A DNA stretch of 64,000 nucleotides from Onthophagus taurus (GCF_036711975.1 NC_091966.1:31379501-31443500), one strand, 5' to 3'; positions 44,430 through 57,225 are shown, counted from the stretch's first letter. Translations and numbers: made by a program. The notes: generated from the letters alone by a model not told the origin.

Positions 44430-45620
44430 TACAATTACCCCCCCATAAATTTTTGTATACGGGTTATTCTAAGACCGTTAAACACAAATATGAATTTTAA
44501 TTTGCGTTTCGAGTTGCAGAAATTAGTCATTTTTCGATTTTGGTCGAATAGTATACGCGCGCACGCGATGTTCACAACTTTGGGATTTTTTTACTCCCTT
44601 AAATGAAAACACCCCCCCGTAAATTTTTGTATACGGGTTATTCTAAGACCGTTAAACACAAATATGAATTTTAATTTGCGTTTCGAGTTGCAGAAATTAG
44701 TCATTTTTGGATTTTGGTCGAACAGTATACGCGCGCACGCAATGTTCACAACTTTGGGATTTTTTTACTCCCTTAAATGAAAACACCCCCCCGTAAATTT
44801 TTGTATACGGGTTATTCTAAGACCGTTAAACACAAATATGAATTTTAATTTGCGTTTCGAGTTGCAGAAATTAGTCATTTTTCGATTTTGGTCGAACAGT
44901 ATACGCGCGCACGCAATGTTCACAACTTTGGGATTTTTTTTCTCCCTTAAATGAAAACACCCCCCCGTAAATTTTTGTATACGGGTTGTTCTAAGACCGC
45001 TAAACACAAATATGAATTTTAATTTGCGTTTCGAGTTGCAGAAATTAGTCATTTTTCGATTTTGGTCGAACAGTATACGCGCGCACGCAATGTTCACAAC
45101 TTTGGGATTTTTTTACTCCCTTAAATGAAAACACCCCCCCGTAAATTTTTGTACACGAGTTATTCTAAGACCGCTAAACTCAAATATGAATTTTAATTTG
45201 CGTTTCGAGTTGCAGAAATTAGTCATTTTTCGATTTTGGTCGAACAGTATACGCGCGCACGCAATGTTCACAACTTTGGGATTTTTTTACTCCCTTAAAT
45301 GAAAACACCCCCCCGTAAATTTTTGTATACAGGTTATTCTAAGACCGTTAAACTCAAATATGAATTTTAATTTGCGTTTCGAGTTGCAGAAATTAGTCAT
45401 TTTTCGATTTTGGTCGAACAGTATACGCGCGCACGCAATGTTCACAACTTTGGGATTTTTTTACTCCCTTAAATGAAAACACCCCCCCGTAAATTTTTGT
45501 ATACAGGTTATTCTAAGACCGTTAAACTCAAATATGAATTTTAATTTGCGTTTCGAGTTGCAAAAATCGGTCATTTTTCGATTTTTAAATCTATGGCTAG
45601 AATCTATGGCTAACTTCACA
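44430..45620 (-). repeat. 174-bp satellite array, right arm, seven inverted copies
   Basis: The complementary landmark (GTCATTTTT) recurs with CAT at 44528, 44702, 44876, 45050, 45224, 45398 and 45572, again exactly 174 bp apart. Copies here are more varied than in the left array. Only the fourth copy (around 44990) carries the variant that dominates the left arm. The outermost copy ends in the same terminal sequence as the left arm. Confidence 0.97.
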
Positions 45621-46494
45621 ACCGTGAATGGCTTAAGATATCGAGGTCGAGCAGGTGCAGATTTTCTGTAAGAACGTACTGCTGTTTTCATTATTTAATA
45701 TGCAAATACTGATTGAACTAGGGATTAAAGAGATAGATTTGGATTCACATACTAATCTATGTAACTAACGCCATATATAATCAATAAGTCAATAGCTTAC
45801 TTCGCATTAAAATTGAATCCTGTTTTAAGCACGTTTCATGTAGAATATTTCAAAAAAGTCCCATGTGGAAAAATTTAGTTTATCTCGAAAGTAAAGAATG
45901 TTAAGCTATTTACGATGAACCTTCGTTTTTGGGATTATCTTCCAAATTTCTATTTTGTCATTTTTTTATTGGTTTTGTTTTTAAATCTATAACATATTCC
46001 CACGACTTCACATTTTGGTTTGGAAGAGAATAAACTTTAAGTGTCGAAATTAACATACTAACAAGGGGAACATTCCCAAATATAAATAATCGATTTTGAT
46101 GAAACGTGGTATTGCATACTAAGAATTGAAGAACTCAGCTCAGACTTTTTTAGGCTTACAAAACCACCAATCCCAACCGAAAGGATACTCTAATAATAAC
46201 ATTTATGACTATATAAATTATAACGATATCTACATAATACCTTTATGAACAAACTTATTTATTGCAGTTATAAAGAGTTTTAGTTACTCTACCAAAATTT
46301 ATATACTTGTATATTCTATACATCGCTGGAGTTGAAATTATACAATAAGAACTGGGCGCTAATGAACCCTTAGCCATCGCTAATTACATTGTACGTTGTT
46401 ATTGATCAAAGCGAGGAACGGCAACCCCTTTTTGAATTAGATATAAAGGCTACAGTAGAGGAATATGAAGGTACTTGCACTATATAAACTGTAA

Positions 46495-47445
46495 TTTACA
46501 GGGTGACAATTATTGAACTATTTGAAAAAGAATTTGATAACTTGATTTTTTGTCGAAATTTACTTGAAACTTGGCGTTGTATTTGGCAGTTTAAAGGAAA
46601 TTTGTGACTGACTACAAGCTGAAGCCAACTGGTTCAAGTGTTAGATAAAACAAAAGTTTTGTGATGATAATATTAGCAATATGAACTGTAATTCGTAATC
46701 GCCAAAGGAAATCGATCAGACGCACTTGACAACAACTGGGAATCAACCACGAAACTTTGTGACAAATTATTGTTCAAGAACTAAAACTCTTTCCTCACAA
46801 AATTCAAACTGATCAGCCATTTAAGTAGTGCCATTGCCATTGAACCAACACTAATGTTGATACGTTTAACAAACAAGAATTTGATGTGAATATGGTTTGG
46901 TTTATTGATTTCACTTTCATTTGGATAGATGAATAAAAAGAATTATCGCATTTTGGGAAATTGAACATCCTCATTTTGCGATCGAAAAGTCTCCCCACTC
47001 TTAACCGGTAAAAGTTTGGTGTCCAATACCAAGTCAATATTAAGCTGATGTATAATATGCCAAATTTTAAGAAATATTTAAATTGATCTAGATTTCATAA
47101 AGATTTTGTTCATATAGGACATTGCACTACCCCAAATAAGTATTTGATGTTCTTGGAACATAACTTAGAGAACGAATTCTGGTTTTTGGGGTATCTTGTA
47201 GACTCTGTTATGGACATCGCTTGGTCGTTACAATCTTCTGATCTCAACATTTATGACTCTCTTTATGGCGGCAATATTAACAAAAAATATTTCTGAAATC
47301 ATCGCTGCACTCAAAATAGCCACTCAGATGCTCATCGAAAGCGTCAATATTTCGACATTTCGCCGAGTTTGACAAAACTTTGTTATTAGTGTGCGCCACA
47401 TCATAGTCATTGATGCCGAGCATATTGAACATGTCACAAACTAAA
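46495..47445 (+). pseudogene. Decayed mariner-like (DUF4817-type) transposon
   Basis: The sequence starts with a terminus-like TTTACAGGGTGACAATTATTG (46496). In shifting frames it reads as a transposase: IIELFEKEFDNLIF, TWRCIWQF, and near the C-terminus WSLQSSDLNIYDSLYGGNI (47222-47278), matching the usual W-P-x-R-S-P-D-L-x-x-x-D-x-x-L-W-G block. Stops occur throughout. The minus-strand frame at 47037-46813 is a shadow. Confidence 0.6.
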
Positions 47446-48240
47446 TCCGAATATCTATAGTTATATAGACCTCGAAGATTAAAGCTCTAATCATTAATCC
47501 ACATCCTGTCATCCATTTCAAGCTGGATGACCTATATGTTTATTTGTAGTACGAAAGCTGTTATTATAGTAAATCATTTTTACCTTTATGTTCAATTAAA
47601 TACTCGTAAGGACTTAAGTATTATTAAGTACTTACATTGTTTTACCAACATTTTTTATCGTGAATTCCATTATTATCATACTAAGTACAATATTTAAATA
47701 GAAAAAAAAAATGTATTTATTTTTTTATCATTTAGGATTATTTAGAAGTATAGAAGCTGGAATTTGGCCTAGAACTATCAATTTCAGATCAAATTAAAAA
47801 AACTTTTTACGATTCGCTTTAAAATTTGTAATAGTTATCACAACAACATTGCCAAGAGGTGCTTGGAAATAATCTCTTCATACAAAACGAAGAAAATTTA
47901 AACAAGTATATTTGTAAAAACTGAAACATAAAAAAGAGTGAATGTTATTAATTAATTAAAGGTTTAGAAAATCACTAATATTTACTTACTTTGATTTTTC
48001 CCAACACCTTACAGTGTTGGGGTGTTGAACCATTTTCTGTATTATTGCCTGTTATTGGCTAGGTTCTTTATTTCTCCCTTTCTTTCTAGCTACTTCCTCT
48101 ATGTCGACCTCCCAGGTTTTACGAGGTCTTCCTCTATGCCTTCTCTCTTTTATCATCATCTCTATGAGAATATCATTAATACGCAGTTATTATTGTTTTA
48201 TTGTTCCAAACCCTTTCGTTAGTTCACTAACAATAAAGTA
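47446..48240. other. Intron of the BTB gene, no recognised content
   Basis: AT-rich intron sequence between two decayed transposons. Nothing could be assigned. Confidence 0.4.
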
Positions 48241-48249
48241 AATAAAAAA

Positions 48250-49985
48250 TAACTACACTAATTTTGTGTGGACTTCGTCAACTAATTTTGTAGGAGTTAG
48301 TATCGTTAAAAATATCTCCTTCTTGGTTGTTTTGTCTCCATTCCATCGCACAGTGTTGGGTTTCGGATCCATCTCCTGTAGATGTTCCTATCTCTAGACA
48401 TTCCCTTTTGAATTCCACTTCTTCTACAGCTTCTTCCCACTGGACTCTTGGTCTACTCCGTTTTCTTCTTCCTTCTGATTTCATATTAAAAATTTTCTTT
48501 GGTATTTTTTTCTCATCCATTTAAATCATGTGGCGATACCATCTCAGCTGTTTCTTTTCTATCCTCTTTACTAGGAGCTCTCAACCTTAGTTCTTCTCTA
48601 ACACTTTTGTTTCTAACAATGTCTTCTGGATTTTCATACTATTTTTTGCAGATACTTCATTTCTGCATTTTAGATTTGTGTCTATCCAACATTGTTTAAG
48701 TTTCCGATGAGTAGGTAAGAGTGAGTCTGTCAGATGCTTTTGTATAAATGCAATTTTGGTTTAGTGATTAGTTCTTTCTTACTTACCAAGGTATTTTTCA
48801 TCTGGTAATAGACTTCACTTGCTTTTATTATTCTGTTGCATAACCTTGATCTATCTTGTCATCTACTTTGCCTGACATTAGTACAATATCGTCTGCACAT
48901 ACATAAACCTCGCGAGCAGATTGTAGTTATGTTTTGGTATCCTAATCTCGTTGATCTTCCTTGATTCTAGATTTGTTTCATTATTGTATGCATGTAAACT
49001 ACGAACAGTAGTGGACTAAGACCTATTTAACTTCCTTTTCCAGTCTCTCCATTCAGTTTAACTGTTTTTCTTACTTTTGTGTATATACTTTTGATTACTC
49101 TTTGTCAGGAAGACTACATATGTATCCTTATTTCTGTGTACTGTTTTCTCTGGTATGGCTGTGAGGCTGTACATGTAATCCTGTGTTTATCTGTTAAGGC
49201 GGAACGCCCAGTAATTTTTGCAGCTAATTGTTTTTCCTTTTTCTATGGATTTGCTTGATTATAATCTTCGGATAATGTTTCAGTATTGTTTTCAGTCACC
49301 ATTTTACTGCCTGCCCCACTTTTTGTTTTAGTAATTCCTGTGGTATGTCTTTTTTGGTTGCTTTTCATTTGGGGTTGCTTTCAGAGCTCTTCCTCTCGAG
49401 TCTCTGTCCGGTCTTCAGTATCCTCTTCTTTCTTGCCTCCTTCATCAAATCTTATTGCGTAGTAGTCCTGCCATGATTTCAGTATGTTTCTGCTGATCTT
49501 TTGTAACTCTTCATGTTGATGTCTTATATTTCGCATTTACTTTACATTAGTCCCTTTTAGGTTCTTGACTACATTCCAGAACTGTTTCTTGTTTTCCTTA
49601 TAATTTACACACAACTTCGTTCAAAATTCATCCCAAATTTCCAGATTTGGTCTTTTTACGGCCTCTCTTTCTTCCTATCTTCTACATCGGTATAGATGAT
49701 CGGTAGATCTATTGCAAGCTTCTTTTTCTGTTTTATCGTTTATTATTCCATTTTCCCATTTGGTTCTCCTTTAAGTTTTCATAGTTTATGTTCCACATAT
49801 TTTGGTTGCTACCCATATTATCCAGGTTTTCAGTTCTGCCCCTCTTATTACCTTCACGTCTTGAATTGTGTATCTCATGGTTCCAGAGTATGTTATATAA
49901 TCTATTATACTCTACTGTTTTCTTTCGTCTGCTCATATTATCTTATGAATAGTTATATGTTTAAACAACGTGATTCATATTAGTA
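48250..49985 (-). pseudogene. Decayed RTE-like non-LTR retrotransposon
   Basis: The reverse transcriptase catalytic box is readable on the minus strand at 48902-48849 as VCADDIVLMSGKVDDKID (normally F/Y-A-D-D). Nearer the 3' end, MDEKKIPKKIFNMKSEGRRK and RSRPRVQWEEAVEEVEFK (48520-48415) are the usual C-terminal blocks of RTE-type ORF2. Upstream, YYAIRFDEGGKK-like and NKKQFWNVVKNLKG-like stretches (49580-49440) also fit. Frameshifts and stops are frequent. It is antisense to the BTB gene. Confidence 0.78.
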
Positions 49986-51830
49986 GCCTCGTTAGTTATC
50001 TAGCAAGAAAACTAACATATCTACCAAGGTATTACTCGCACTACATTTAATATTTTCTCTATACAATATATCTCTTAAAAGATATCAATTTCTAAAAAAA
50101 TCAAGATTATATTATAAAAAAAATCCACATTTTTCTTATTAATTATAAAGTGTATTATGCGACACTTAAACATTTTAATGACAATTTTAATTGAAACATC
50201 TTGTAAGTATTTAACTGATAATATTTCTATAGAATGTTTAAAATCATTACAAATGAATCAGCTTTTTATTAACATTTTATTGAAACGATTATATGGTGTA
50301 AATTTAATATCTAAACAAAATTAATTTAATTATTTAGTAATAAATGATTTGTAACCTTATAAAGGATGATTTAAAAAAATAATTCTATTGTTTCGCTCTT
50401 TATTTCCATACGATTGCGAAATATGACCGTAAAATACCAATTGTTTACAATCCGTTTTAAATCTCTTTTACAAAACTAGGTCGGTGAAACTCTATTTTTC
50501 TCAATTTTTCCATTCAAACACAAAACGAATTTCGTTCAAAAGATTTGTTTTGGTGATTGTCATCGTTTTAGTTTTTTTTATTATTGCGATAATGTTTATT
50601 GTTGAATGTATATATTTATCTATTGTGTTGAGTGGATCCGGGACACGTATCGTCGTGTATCATCATCACACGCGTGTTAAGGTTTAAGGTCATTAATACC
50701 TTTTGTATACATACATCGAGCCGACGAATCGAAAATATACTAAAATGTATACGAAAGATCAAGCATTGACCCCAAAATGTGATGATGTGGGTTGTTAAAA
50801 GACGATTTAAAACGGTTTTGGTGATTACAGCTGGGGAAGAAGTTAATTATAGATTAATGTTAAATAAAGATCGAGTGGATTTGGTTATTATTTATCGATT
50901 AAGAGTAATCATGTTTGAGTTTATTTTAATAAGATCACTCATTATGGAATTTTTTTTTATATAATTTTATATAAAATGAATTATTTCCGATTTCTCTTTA
51001 AAATATCATAAAAATCAATGGTGAAACATTCATAATTCGTTTCCTAACTACTTCCTTTCACTATTTTAACTTTAAATTGGTTTAATTTCTTCATAATCTT
51101 AAAGAATAAAAATCTCAAATTTTAAATGCAGAATTAAATTAAGAGCGAAAATAATTTTTTGTAGGTAAATAATGTTATCAGAAGTATTTAGCAGTGGAAT
51201 GCAGTTTTATTTAACATTTTTATTTATATTGGCACAAGGATTAGCATCCTTTTTAGATATTAGACTTAATAATATAATTTATTTTAGTATTATTATTAAC
51301 TACTTTATCGTAATAAAATAATAACATCTCATCAGCATTCATACTTTTATCGGTTTTTATTATCAAATATTACAGTAATCCAAAAAACGAAAATGTATAA
51401 GCAAGCATAGTTGTAAAAAATGATTTTTAATGTATTGCCCCAAATCTTAATCCTTGGTTTGGCCAATTTTGATGCAGAATGTATTGCAACAATGTGGCAC
51501 CATATGGTGTTACTTCGGAAATGCAAACGTTGATTATTTTGATTACCTGTTATGATAATGTTTCTGCAAAGGCAATTTCTTTGTTAAATTTTATTGTATA
51601 CTAGTGGTAAATGTCAGAAATGATCGTTTCGCTAAAATATGTCCTTGTAAGAGTTTTATATTGCGATCCTACTTGATTGAAATCAGTGTCGTTATCGCCA
51701 GCAGATATAGATTGAGTATCTAATGTAAATCCCATGCGTTTTAATTCACAAAAAGAATATAACAAACTTCGCTGAATTAGATTTGGACATCGCGATGATT
51801 CAGATTCATTGCTTAATGATTAATTGTCGC
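49986..51830. other. Intron of the BTB gene, no recognised content
   Basis: AT-rich intron sequence. Open frames at 50484-50687 and 50779-50964 have biased composition and no motif. Nothing is supported. Confidence 0.4.
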
Positions 51831-51975
51831 TGTAGAGTTTGTTAAACTCTTCTTTGTGTTTATTTTTCTTCATCACCACAGGAATATTTGTATTACACAA
51901 AATGCACAATGAATATACCGGGTCGATTTCAGAAATGATAAAATATTTCCTAATCGGAGCTTTGTTATTACTGGA
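51830..51975 (-). pseudogene. Possible zinc-finger (BED-like) transposon fragment
   Basis: The minus strand reads RKYFIISEIDPVYSLCILCN followed by TNIPVVMKKNKHKEEFNKLY. A C-x2-C pair after an aromatic YF and before a histidine recalls the BED zinc finger at the N-terminus of hAT-type transposases. The second metal-binding histidine is not clear. The sequence after it is decayed. Low confidence. Confidence 0.3.
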
Positions 51976-53265
51976 TAGTCTAGCACGTTTCGATATCACG
52001 TAAATCGCGGTGAATAATATAAATCATAACACGGTCTAGATTGCACAAAATTAGTGTACGTTTTTGTATCAATTAATTAAGCGTATTTAACAATTAAAAT
52101 CGATAAAACATTTTCCACAAATGCAAAAGAAGAAATTGGAACAAATACTTTTGATGTTATGCTTGTAATAACGTTGTATAAATTCGTGTTTCAAGTATTT
52201 GGATATCTACAGAAAGAAATTCGGTATATGATTGGAGTTGGGAAGTAGTTCACTTATTCAATGTAACATAGCTTGATCAATAAGCCATTAGCCAAAGTAA
52301 GTGAAATGGAGTTGGAATTAAATTAAAAAATCATTGGTTTGTGTTGAAATTGTTTGAAATCTGGCCTTATTTAACTGCAAGCGATATTAGGTTGAACCTG
52401 ACTATTGATAAATCAATTGCACAAAAAATATTAAGAATCATAAAATATTACTTCTATAAAGTAAATCTCAGAAAAACGCAATTTTTGAACAGTTGTTCAA
52501 GTTGTTCAGGATTTTTCGATAATGATGGCATTCTACCACACTTCCACGACTTTTCTTAAACAAATTAGTCCCAAATCTAGCGCAATTGGCTATATAGATC
52601 ACCTGACTTGATATCGTTGCAAATCTTTCTATGGAGATATCTGAAAAGAAAAATTTCCATCAAGCGACCAAATACTTTGGATTAGAAAAGTATTTTCATG
52701 TAATTTTACTATCTTTTTATCGGCACACTATATGCTGTTCTAGAGGGTTATAATTTGTATACCAGTGTTGTCACTCATTTTCATGCATTTAACAACTTAT
52801 TTCCTGTATCAACAGGTTATCCTTTCATGGTGAGCTACCAAAGCCTCGTTGCGTGAAGATAACTTTGAACAACCGCGATACCAACAAAACTTCATTTAAT
52901 AACAATTTATAGTATCAACAAAAATCTGAAACACATTTTGTAGTTCTATTCTATCAGTATTTGATAGATACGCAGAGTACTTGAAAACATGGTAATTTAA
53001 TATAGTTCAGTTTTTTTGCTTATTGGCATTTATAAAATAGGTCATCTGTGGGTACATTGTGATGAAAATCAAAACTGTATAAAATACTTTGGTTGATCCT
53101 TCACTCTTGGTACGTAATGAATACTTCAAATTTTTGCAAATGAACGGATGTTTATAGCTGTAGGTTCTGGATTTCAGATCTTCTTTTGTTACTAGATTAT
53201 TGCTTATTTTGTCGAATGTCTGACAAGTGACACTTTTGAGTCGTCCAATATGCCTGTTGTATAAA
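51976..53265. other. Intron of the BTB gene, unassigned
   Basis: No recognisable gene. A short plus-strand stretch at 52341-52559 may belong to a decayed mariner-like element (EIWPYLTASDIRLN, NSCSSCSGFFDNDGILPHFHD), but this is too weak to name. Confidence 0.35.
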
Positions 53266-53600
53266 TCATGAAATTTGTAACATTGTTACCTTGTCTTGGA
53301 AAACTTTTAATGCAGAGTTCGGCAAAAAGATACCCCGTATTTCAAAAGACAAATTACAAACAAAAATATCGAAAAAATAGTTTTCTTCGTGGACAACAAA
53401 TACTATCCCACTTTCACATTGTTTGATTTTAATAATTAGTTTGGTGAATAGCATCCTCCATTGACACATTGACGAAGCATCTCCCGGAAATTGTCTATAA
53501 TTCTTAATGCTTTTTCCGCTAGATTGGGTCATTTTCTGGGTGATTGCTTCCTTAACTGCTTGCAGAGTTGTGGGATGATATTTACAAACTAACACATTTT
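53265..53600 (-). pseudogene. Possible mariner-like transposase C-terminal remnant
   Basis: A minus-strand frame reads HPTTLQAVKEAITQKMTQ, then RMLFTKLIIKIKQCESGIVF. The pattern of a proline-containing linker, an amphipathic helix beginning LxxVKxAI, and a final RLxxCxxxxG segment is that of the C-terminus of DUF4817-type transposases. The upstream catalytic part is not readable. Moderate to low confidence. Confidence 0.4.
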
Positions 53601-54129
53601 AGTGTCTCCAAGGAAAAAAAATCTCAAGGTGATAAATCAGGAGGTTTGTGCAGGATTCTTCTAACACTCTTATCAGATAATACCGGGGCAGCTGCATGTT
53701 TAACTGCTTAACGCGCCATATTTTCCCGTGTTATTATGGCCCAAGGTCGATCAATAAATTTTTCCTGTTCTAAGGTTGATACTGAAACTTGAAAAGTTTT
53801 CCCATCCGGAACAAAATCATGAACCGAATGGGTAATGCGCACTGAGTAATAGTCACAGAACCAACATTGGTGAATACCAGCAACGAATATACTCGTGTAC
53901 TGCTATCAATGTATATTCTCTCCGTCCCTACCAGAACTCCACATTGTTCTCATCAAATACGGGAGCCCTTTTTGCTGGACTCTGTATACTGATCAATTTG
54001 GCAAAATATTTAGGAACTGTTGGACTCAATAGTAGTTGCATGGTCTTTATGTCATGAAGACAGTACAAAGCTTTCTTACAAATAATATATTGTATGCAGA
54101 CAATCTGTGTCAAGAACATAGCAATGATT

Positions 54130-54555
54130 ATCGCGCTATATTCTTCTTCCTTGGGGTGATGTCGGTTATTGGTCTCTTTAACAGGCTCTTCCATTCCTGT
54201 CTATCCCTAGTGCTCCACTTCCAATACCTTACACCCAGAACCTCCTTTGTGGCCCTTTTCCTCAGCATCCACCATTGGTTAGAAGGAGAAATAAGCTTAA
54301 TTACCCACTCAACATTGGACCCCAAATATATAAACTGTTAAACCAATTGTATGGTGTTATATGGTGTCCTCTTCTATATCTGTATGCGTTGGTTGCATTT
54401 GATGTATACATGATTGGACTGGATCGATTGAATCTTGGTTTTGTTTACATTGACTTCCAAACCTACTGTTCTAGCCACCAATTTAATAGGCTTCTTCATT
54501 GCTATTAAGGAACGAGATATAATTACAATGTCGTCGATGTATTCCATGATTTATA
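54130..54555 (-). pseudogene. Decayed non-LTR reverse transcriptase with YIDD box
   Basis: The minus strand at 54550-54421 reads IMEYIDDIVIISRSLIAMKK then LVARTVGLEVNVNKTKIQSI, the catalytic Y-x-D-D box followed by the GLxVNxxKT block of non-LTR reverse transcriptases. Downstream on the same strand, VRYWKWSTRDRQEWKSLLKR (54240-54180) is the usual C-terminal end. The intervening part is deleted. It is antisense to the BTB gene. Confidence 0.78.
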
Positions 54556-54671
54556 TTGTTTTATATGCAATTGTGCCATTTTACATTGTTTCATGACAAT
54601 ATGATAAAATTGAACACCGATCTTTCAATCCCTGACTACTTATAAAACTATCTGTAAGCTTATTTTGGGTT

Positions 54672-55990
54672 TTAACCCTCAAGTATTATCGTGTTTTCAA
54701 GTTACACTTATACTATGGTGGGGTATTTGACACCCCACCATAGTAATTTTACCTTTTTTGCTATTATAATCTTATTTTTTTTAAATTTTAGTTATGGTAG
54801 GTTTTAAAGCAATCATATATTTTACACCTTAATTGAGTAAAAGTTGAACTTTATTAAATGTAACATAAAAAAAAGGTATGTTCATAAAAGTGTTCAAAAA
54901 GTACAGATATACAAAAAAAAGTGTAAAAATATTAAAATCATGTTTCTTCAAAGTTGTCGTCTGTTTCGAAGTTTTCAAAACTGTTCTTCAGACTTGTAAG
55001 AGAAAATTTCATTTATCATTGCGCATAAAAATTCTGACAAGCATGTTTTCTCATAACATTTTAAAAATGTTAATTTTTAAATTGAATGCTTTAGACTCTA
55101 TAAATTATACTTTACCTTTCTAAATATGTATAGCATTTAATGGTTGGTTTTGAGTCTTTCATCGTCTTTCAACATGGACGTCCTTTTCCTAGATTAATAG
55201 AAAATTCTGTTCGAGTCATTTTGAACGATTCTTCTGCCGAGGCTAATAGAAGGACGTAACTGTTCACACGTGAAATATCTAATAGTGCTCCAAATACCAT
55301 CTTGTTCTTTGGCACGAATATGTTAAGCACTTCTGATCCAGTGAGTCGACTTTGGTGTTATTATAAAAATTAATTATTTCTGGTTTTCCATTTTGGCAAT
55401 ATAGAACCAACAGAACACCTTTTTTTTCGGCACATTGAAATTAATGTATTATCCCGTGTAAATCCAAACTTACAAGAGTTAACTGATGAATTCTTAGATT
55501 GTGTTAGACTCCTTTTAGTTCATCTAACAGCTTTATTGAAATGAACCAATTGTCTCTTGTGACGTTCCTGTTAGTATTTTGAATTGGTGAAACTAACTTT
55601 AGTACACTGCGTGCTGGCACTGACAGTTTTCTAGGATTAAGTTCTGTTTTTTTCGCTGTGTATACGAATGAGTTTACCATCTTTTGCATACAGGCTTCTT
55701 GTATCTTCATGATTTGATTTGAACACACCAGCTAAAATGAAAAGTCCCAGAAATAAGTCCCTTTCAGTTCAATTATTTCCAAATGTCCTACGTAAGCAGA
55801 TGTTGGTCTGTAACCAACGCTTGCGTCAGTGATTTTTGTATTTGTGTGTACTAAAATTTCATTCCGAATATCTTCGGCAAACAGAAGAGACCAAGCATCA
55901 AAGGGTGTTGTTACCGAAGCACTTGCTGCTGGACCTTTTATTCCTGACAGATGAAAAATTATATTTTACGATCTAGTCCTTGAAGAAGCA
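54672..55990 (-). mobile_element. piggyBac remnant with TTAACCCTCAAG end
   Basis: A piggyBac-style end TTAA|CCCTCAAGTATTATCGTG lies at 54672-54693. The minus strand further right carries transposase sequence: ARSVLKLVSPIQNTNRNVTR followed by DNWFISIKLLDELKG (55630-55505), which includes the DNWF block around the second catalytic aspartate. Downstream are VDSLDQKC and RTRWYLEHY-like parts (55350-55270). The far end and the rest of the transposase are missing. A 13-bp hairpin follows the end (54712-54744). Confidence 0.7.
54712..54744. repeat. Perfect 13-bp hairpin near a piggyBac end
   Basis: ACTATGGTGGGGT (54712-54724) and ACCCCACCATAGT (54732-54744) are exact inverse complements with a 7-base loop. 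The hairpin lies 19 bases inside the TTAA-terminal sequence of the piggyBac remnant, so it is probably a subterminal inverted repeat of that element. Confidence 0.85.
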
Positions 55991-56089
55991 GGGGAATTTT
56001 TAGACAACTTGTAACAACTGCGACCATAATACACTTCACAGCCCTTAGGCCCCAGCGGGCCCTTTGTACGTCCACACAATTACTGTTCA

Positions 56090-56745
56090 TTCAAGGGTCA
56101 GAAAACCAGCCCAATCTTTTCATGAACGTTAATATAGAACAGAAAGGTATGTTCCTTATATCCGGAATTTGGAGCCATGGTACTCCGAAAATGGATTCCC
56201 TTAAGTACGCGAGGTTGAGACAGTCACAAACAATATGACTTACCGTCTCGTCTTCCATTTCACACCCTCTACAGAGGGGTGTATTCGCCAGCTTCATGTA
56301 AAACATGTGCTTACGTAACTTGCAGTGTCTGGTTAGGAAGTGGGTGAGAACCCTCAAGTCACTTTTTGATTTTCCCAGAAACTGAGTAGATCTCTTCCGG
56401 TCAGGGTAGAGTTTATCAGTTTTGATGCTGTATTAACAGCTAGTGGTACAAACAGCAGTACGTTGTGATTAGCAGGCAGGCCAGGCGTTGCAGTTGATAC
56501 AGCAATTTAGCTTTATATGCATGTTTTAGTGCTGAGCACCAAACTATGACTCCGTGAGCTACCAGTAAATTCTATCTTATCACAGAAGTGTAGATCCACA
56601 TTGTAACTTTCGGATTTAGTCCCCAAGTATTCCCAATAGCCCTTCGGCACTGGGTCAGTACAACCGTTGCTTTTTTGGTTTTGCAACTAATGTGTGATGT
56701 CCAAGATAACACCCAGATATTTCACGTCTGGAGCAAAGGTTAATG
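56090..56745 (-). pseudogene. Decayed non-LTR retrotransposon C-terminus (RNase H and CCHC-like tail)
   Basis: The minus strand reads PKVTMWIYTSVIR, then GVIVWCSALKHAYKAKLLYQ (56630-56500), the end of the reverse transcriptase in I/jockey-type elements. It ends with LTHFLTRHCKLRKHMFYMKL, CRGCEMEDETVSHIVCDC and YLRESIFGVPWLQ (56350-56170), the terminal CxxC...HxxxxC segment found after RNase H. The RNase H catalytic core is not readable. Antisense to the BTB gene. Confidence 0.78.
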
Positions 56746-57225
56746 GCTTATTACATAAATTGGGACATAAATTGGGTGGCGTTAAGTGTCCCAGGTATAA
56801 TAGTATTGTGGAATAGTTTCACTGTCATTTGACTTTCTTCATCTGATTCAGCTTCAAACTCTGAAGACGTTTCATGATCACCTTGAAATTTATGACATCT
56901 ACCTTCTTTGTAATGAAAAGCCATATTCCATTTCCTGTTTTCATTCATGAAAGTTTTTTAGATTTAGTATTTACCTGGCCAAATCATCGAAACACAACAA
57001 AAAATAATCTTTTATGTTAAATGTCCAAAGTTTTTTCCTTATTGTACAATACATACTTTGTTTTCTCACTCAAATATTTAGCAAGCTTTCAAAAAAAGAT
57101 TAAATATAATCAAATTAGATAACTAAAAACGTCTTTATTTTAATAATCAATAAATTTTCCTCGTCTTTATTTTCTTAAATTGATATCTTTTTAATAAACT
57201 AATCAACTTTTATTTTTTGTTTCAG

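Larger units (their letters stand above)
41030..45645. mobile_element. Inverted-repeat transposon whose arms are 174-bp satellite arrays
   Basis: Two arrays of the same 174-bp unit face each other. The left array (about 41075-42640, plus orientation) has nine copies, and the right one (about 44430-45620, inverted) has seven. Outside both arrays is the same short terminal sequence (CGGTTGTGAAGTTAGCCATAG with TTCTAGCCATAGATTTAAAA; 41049-41090 and its complement at 45590-45628). This makes the whole a ~4.6 kb element with terminal inverted repeats. A DUF4817-type transposase C-terminal fragment lies directly against the right array, and a retrotransposon fragment fills the left half of the interior. 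No clear target duplication was found. Confidence 0.82.

Noticed and set aside
46813..47037. 74-residue minus-strand frame
   Set aside because: It is antisense to the decayed mariner-like transposase on the plus strand.
56751..56948. 65-residue minus-strand frame with acidic serine stretch
   Set aside because: Could be a piggyBac-type acidic N-terminus, but there is no adjoining transposase sequence in the right place to support it.
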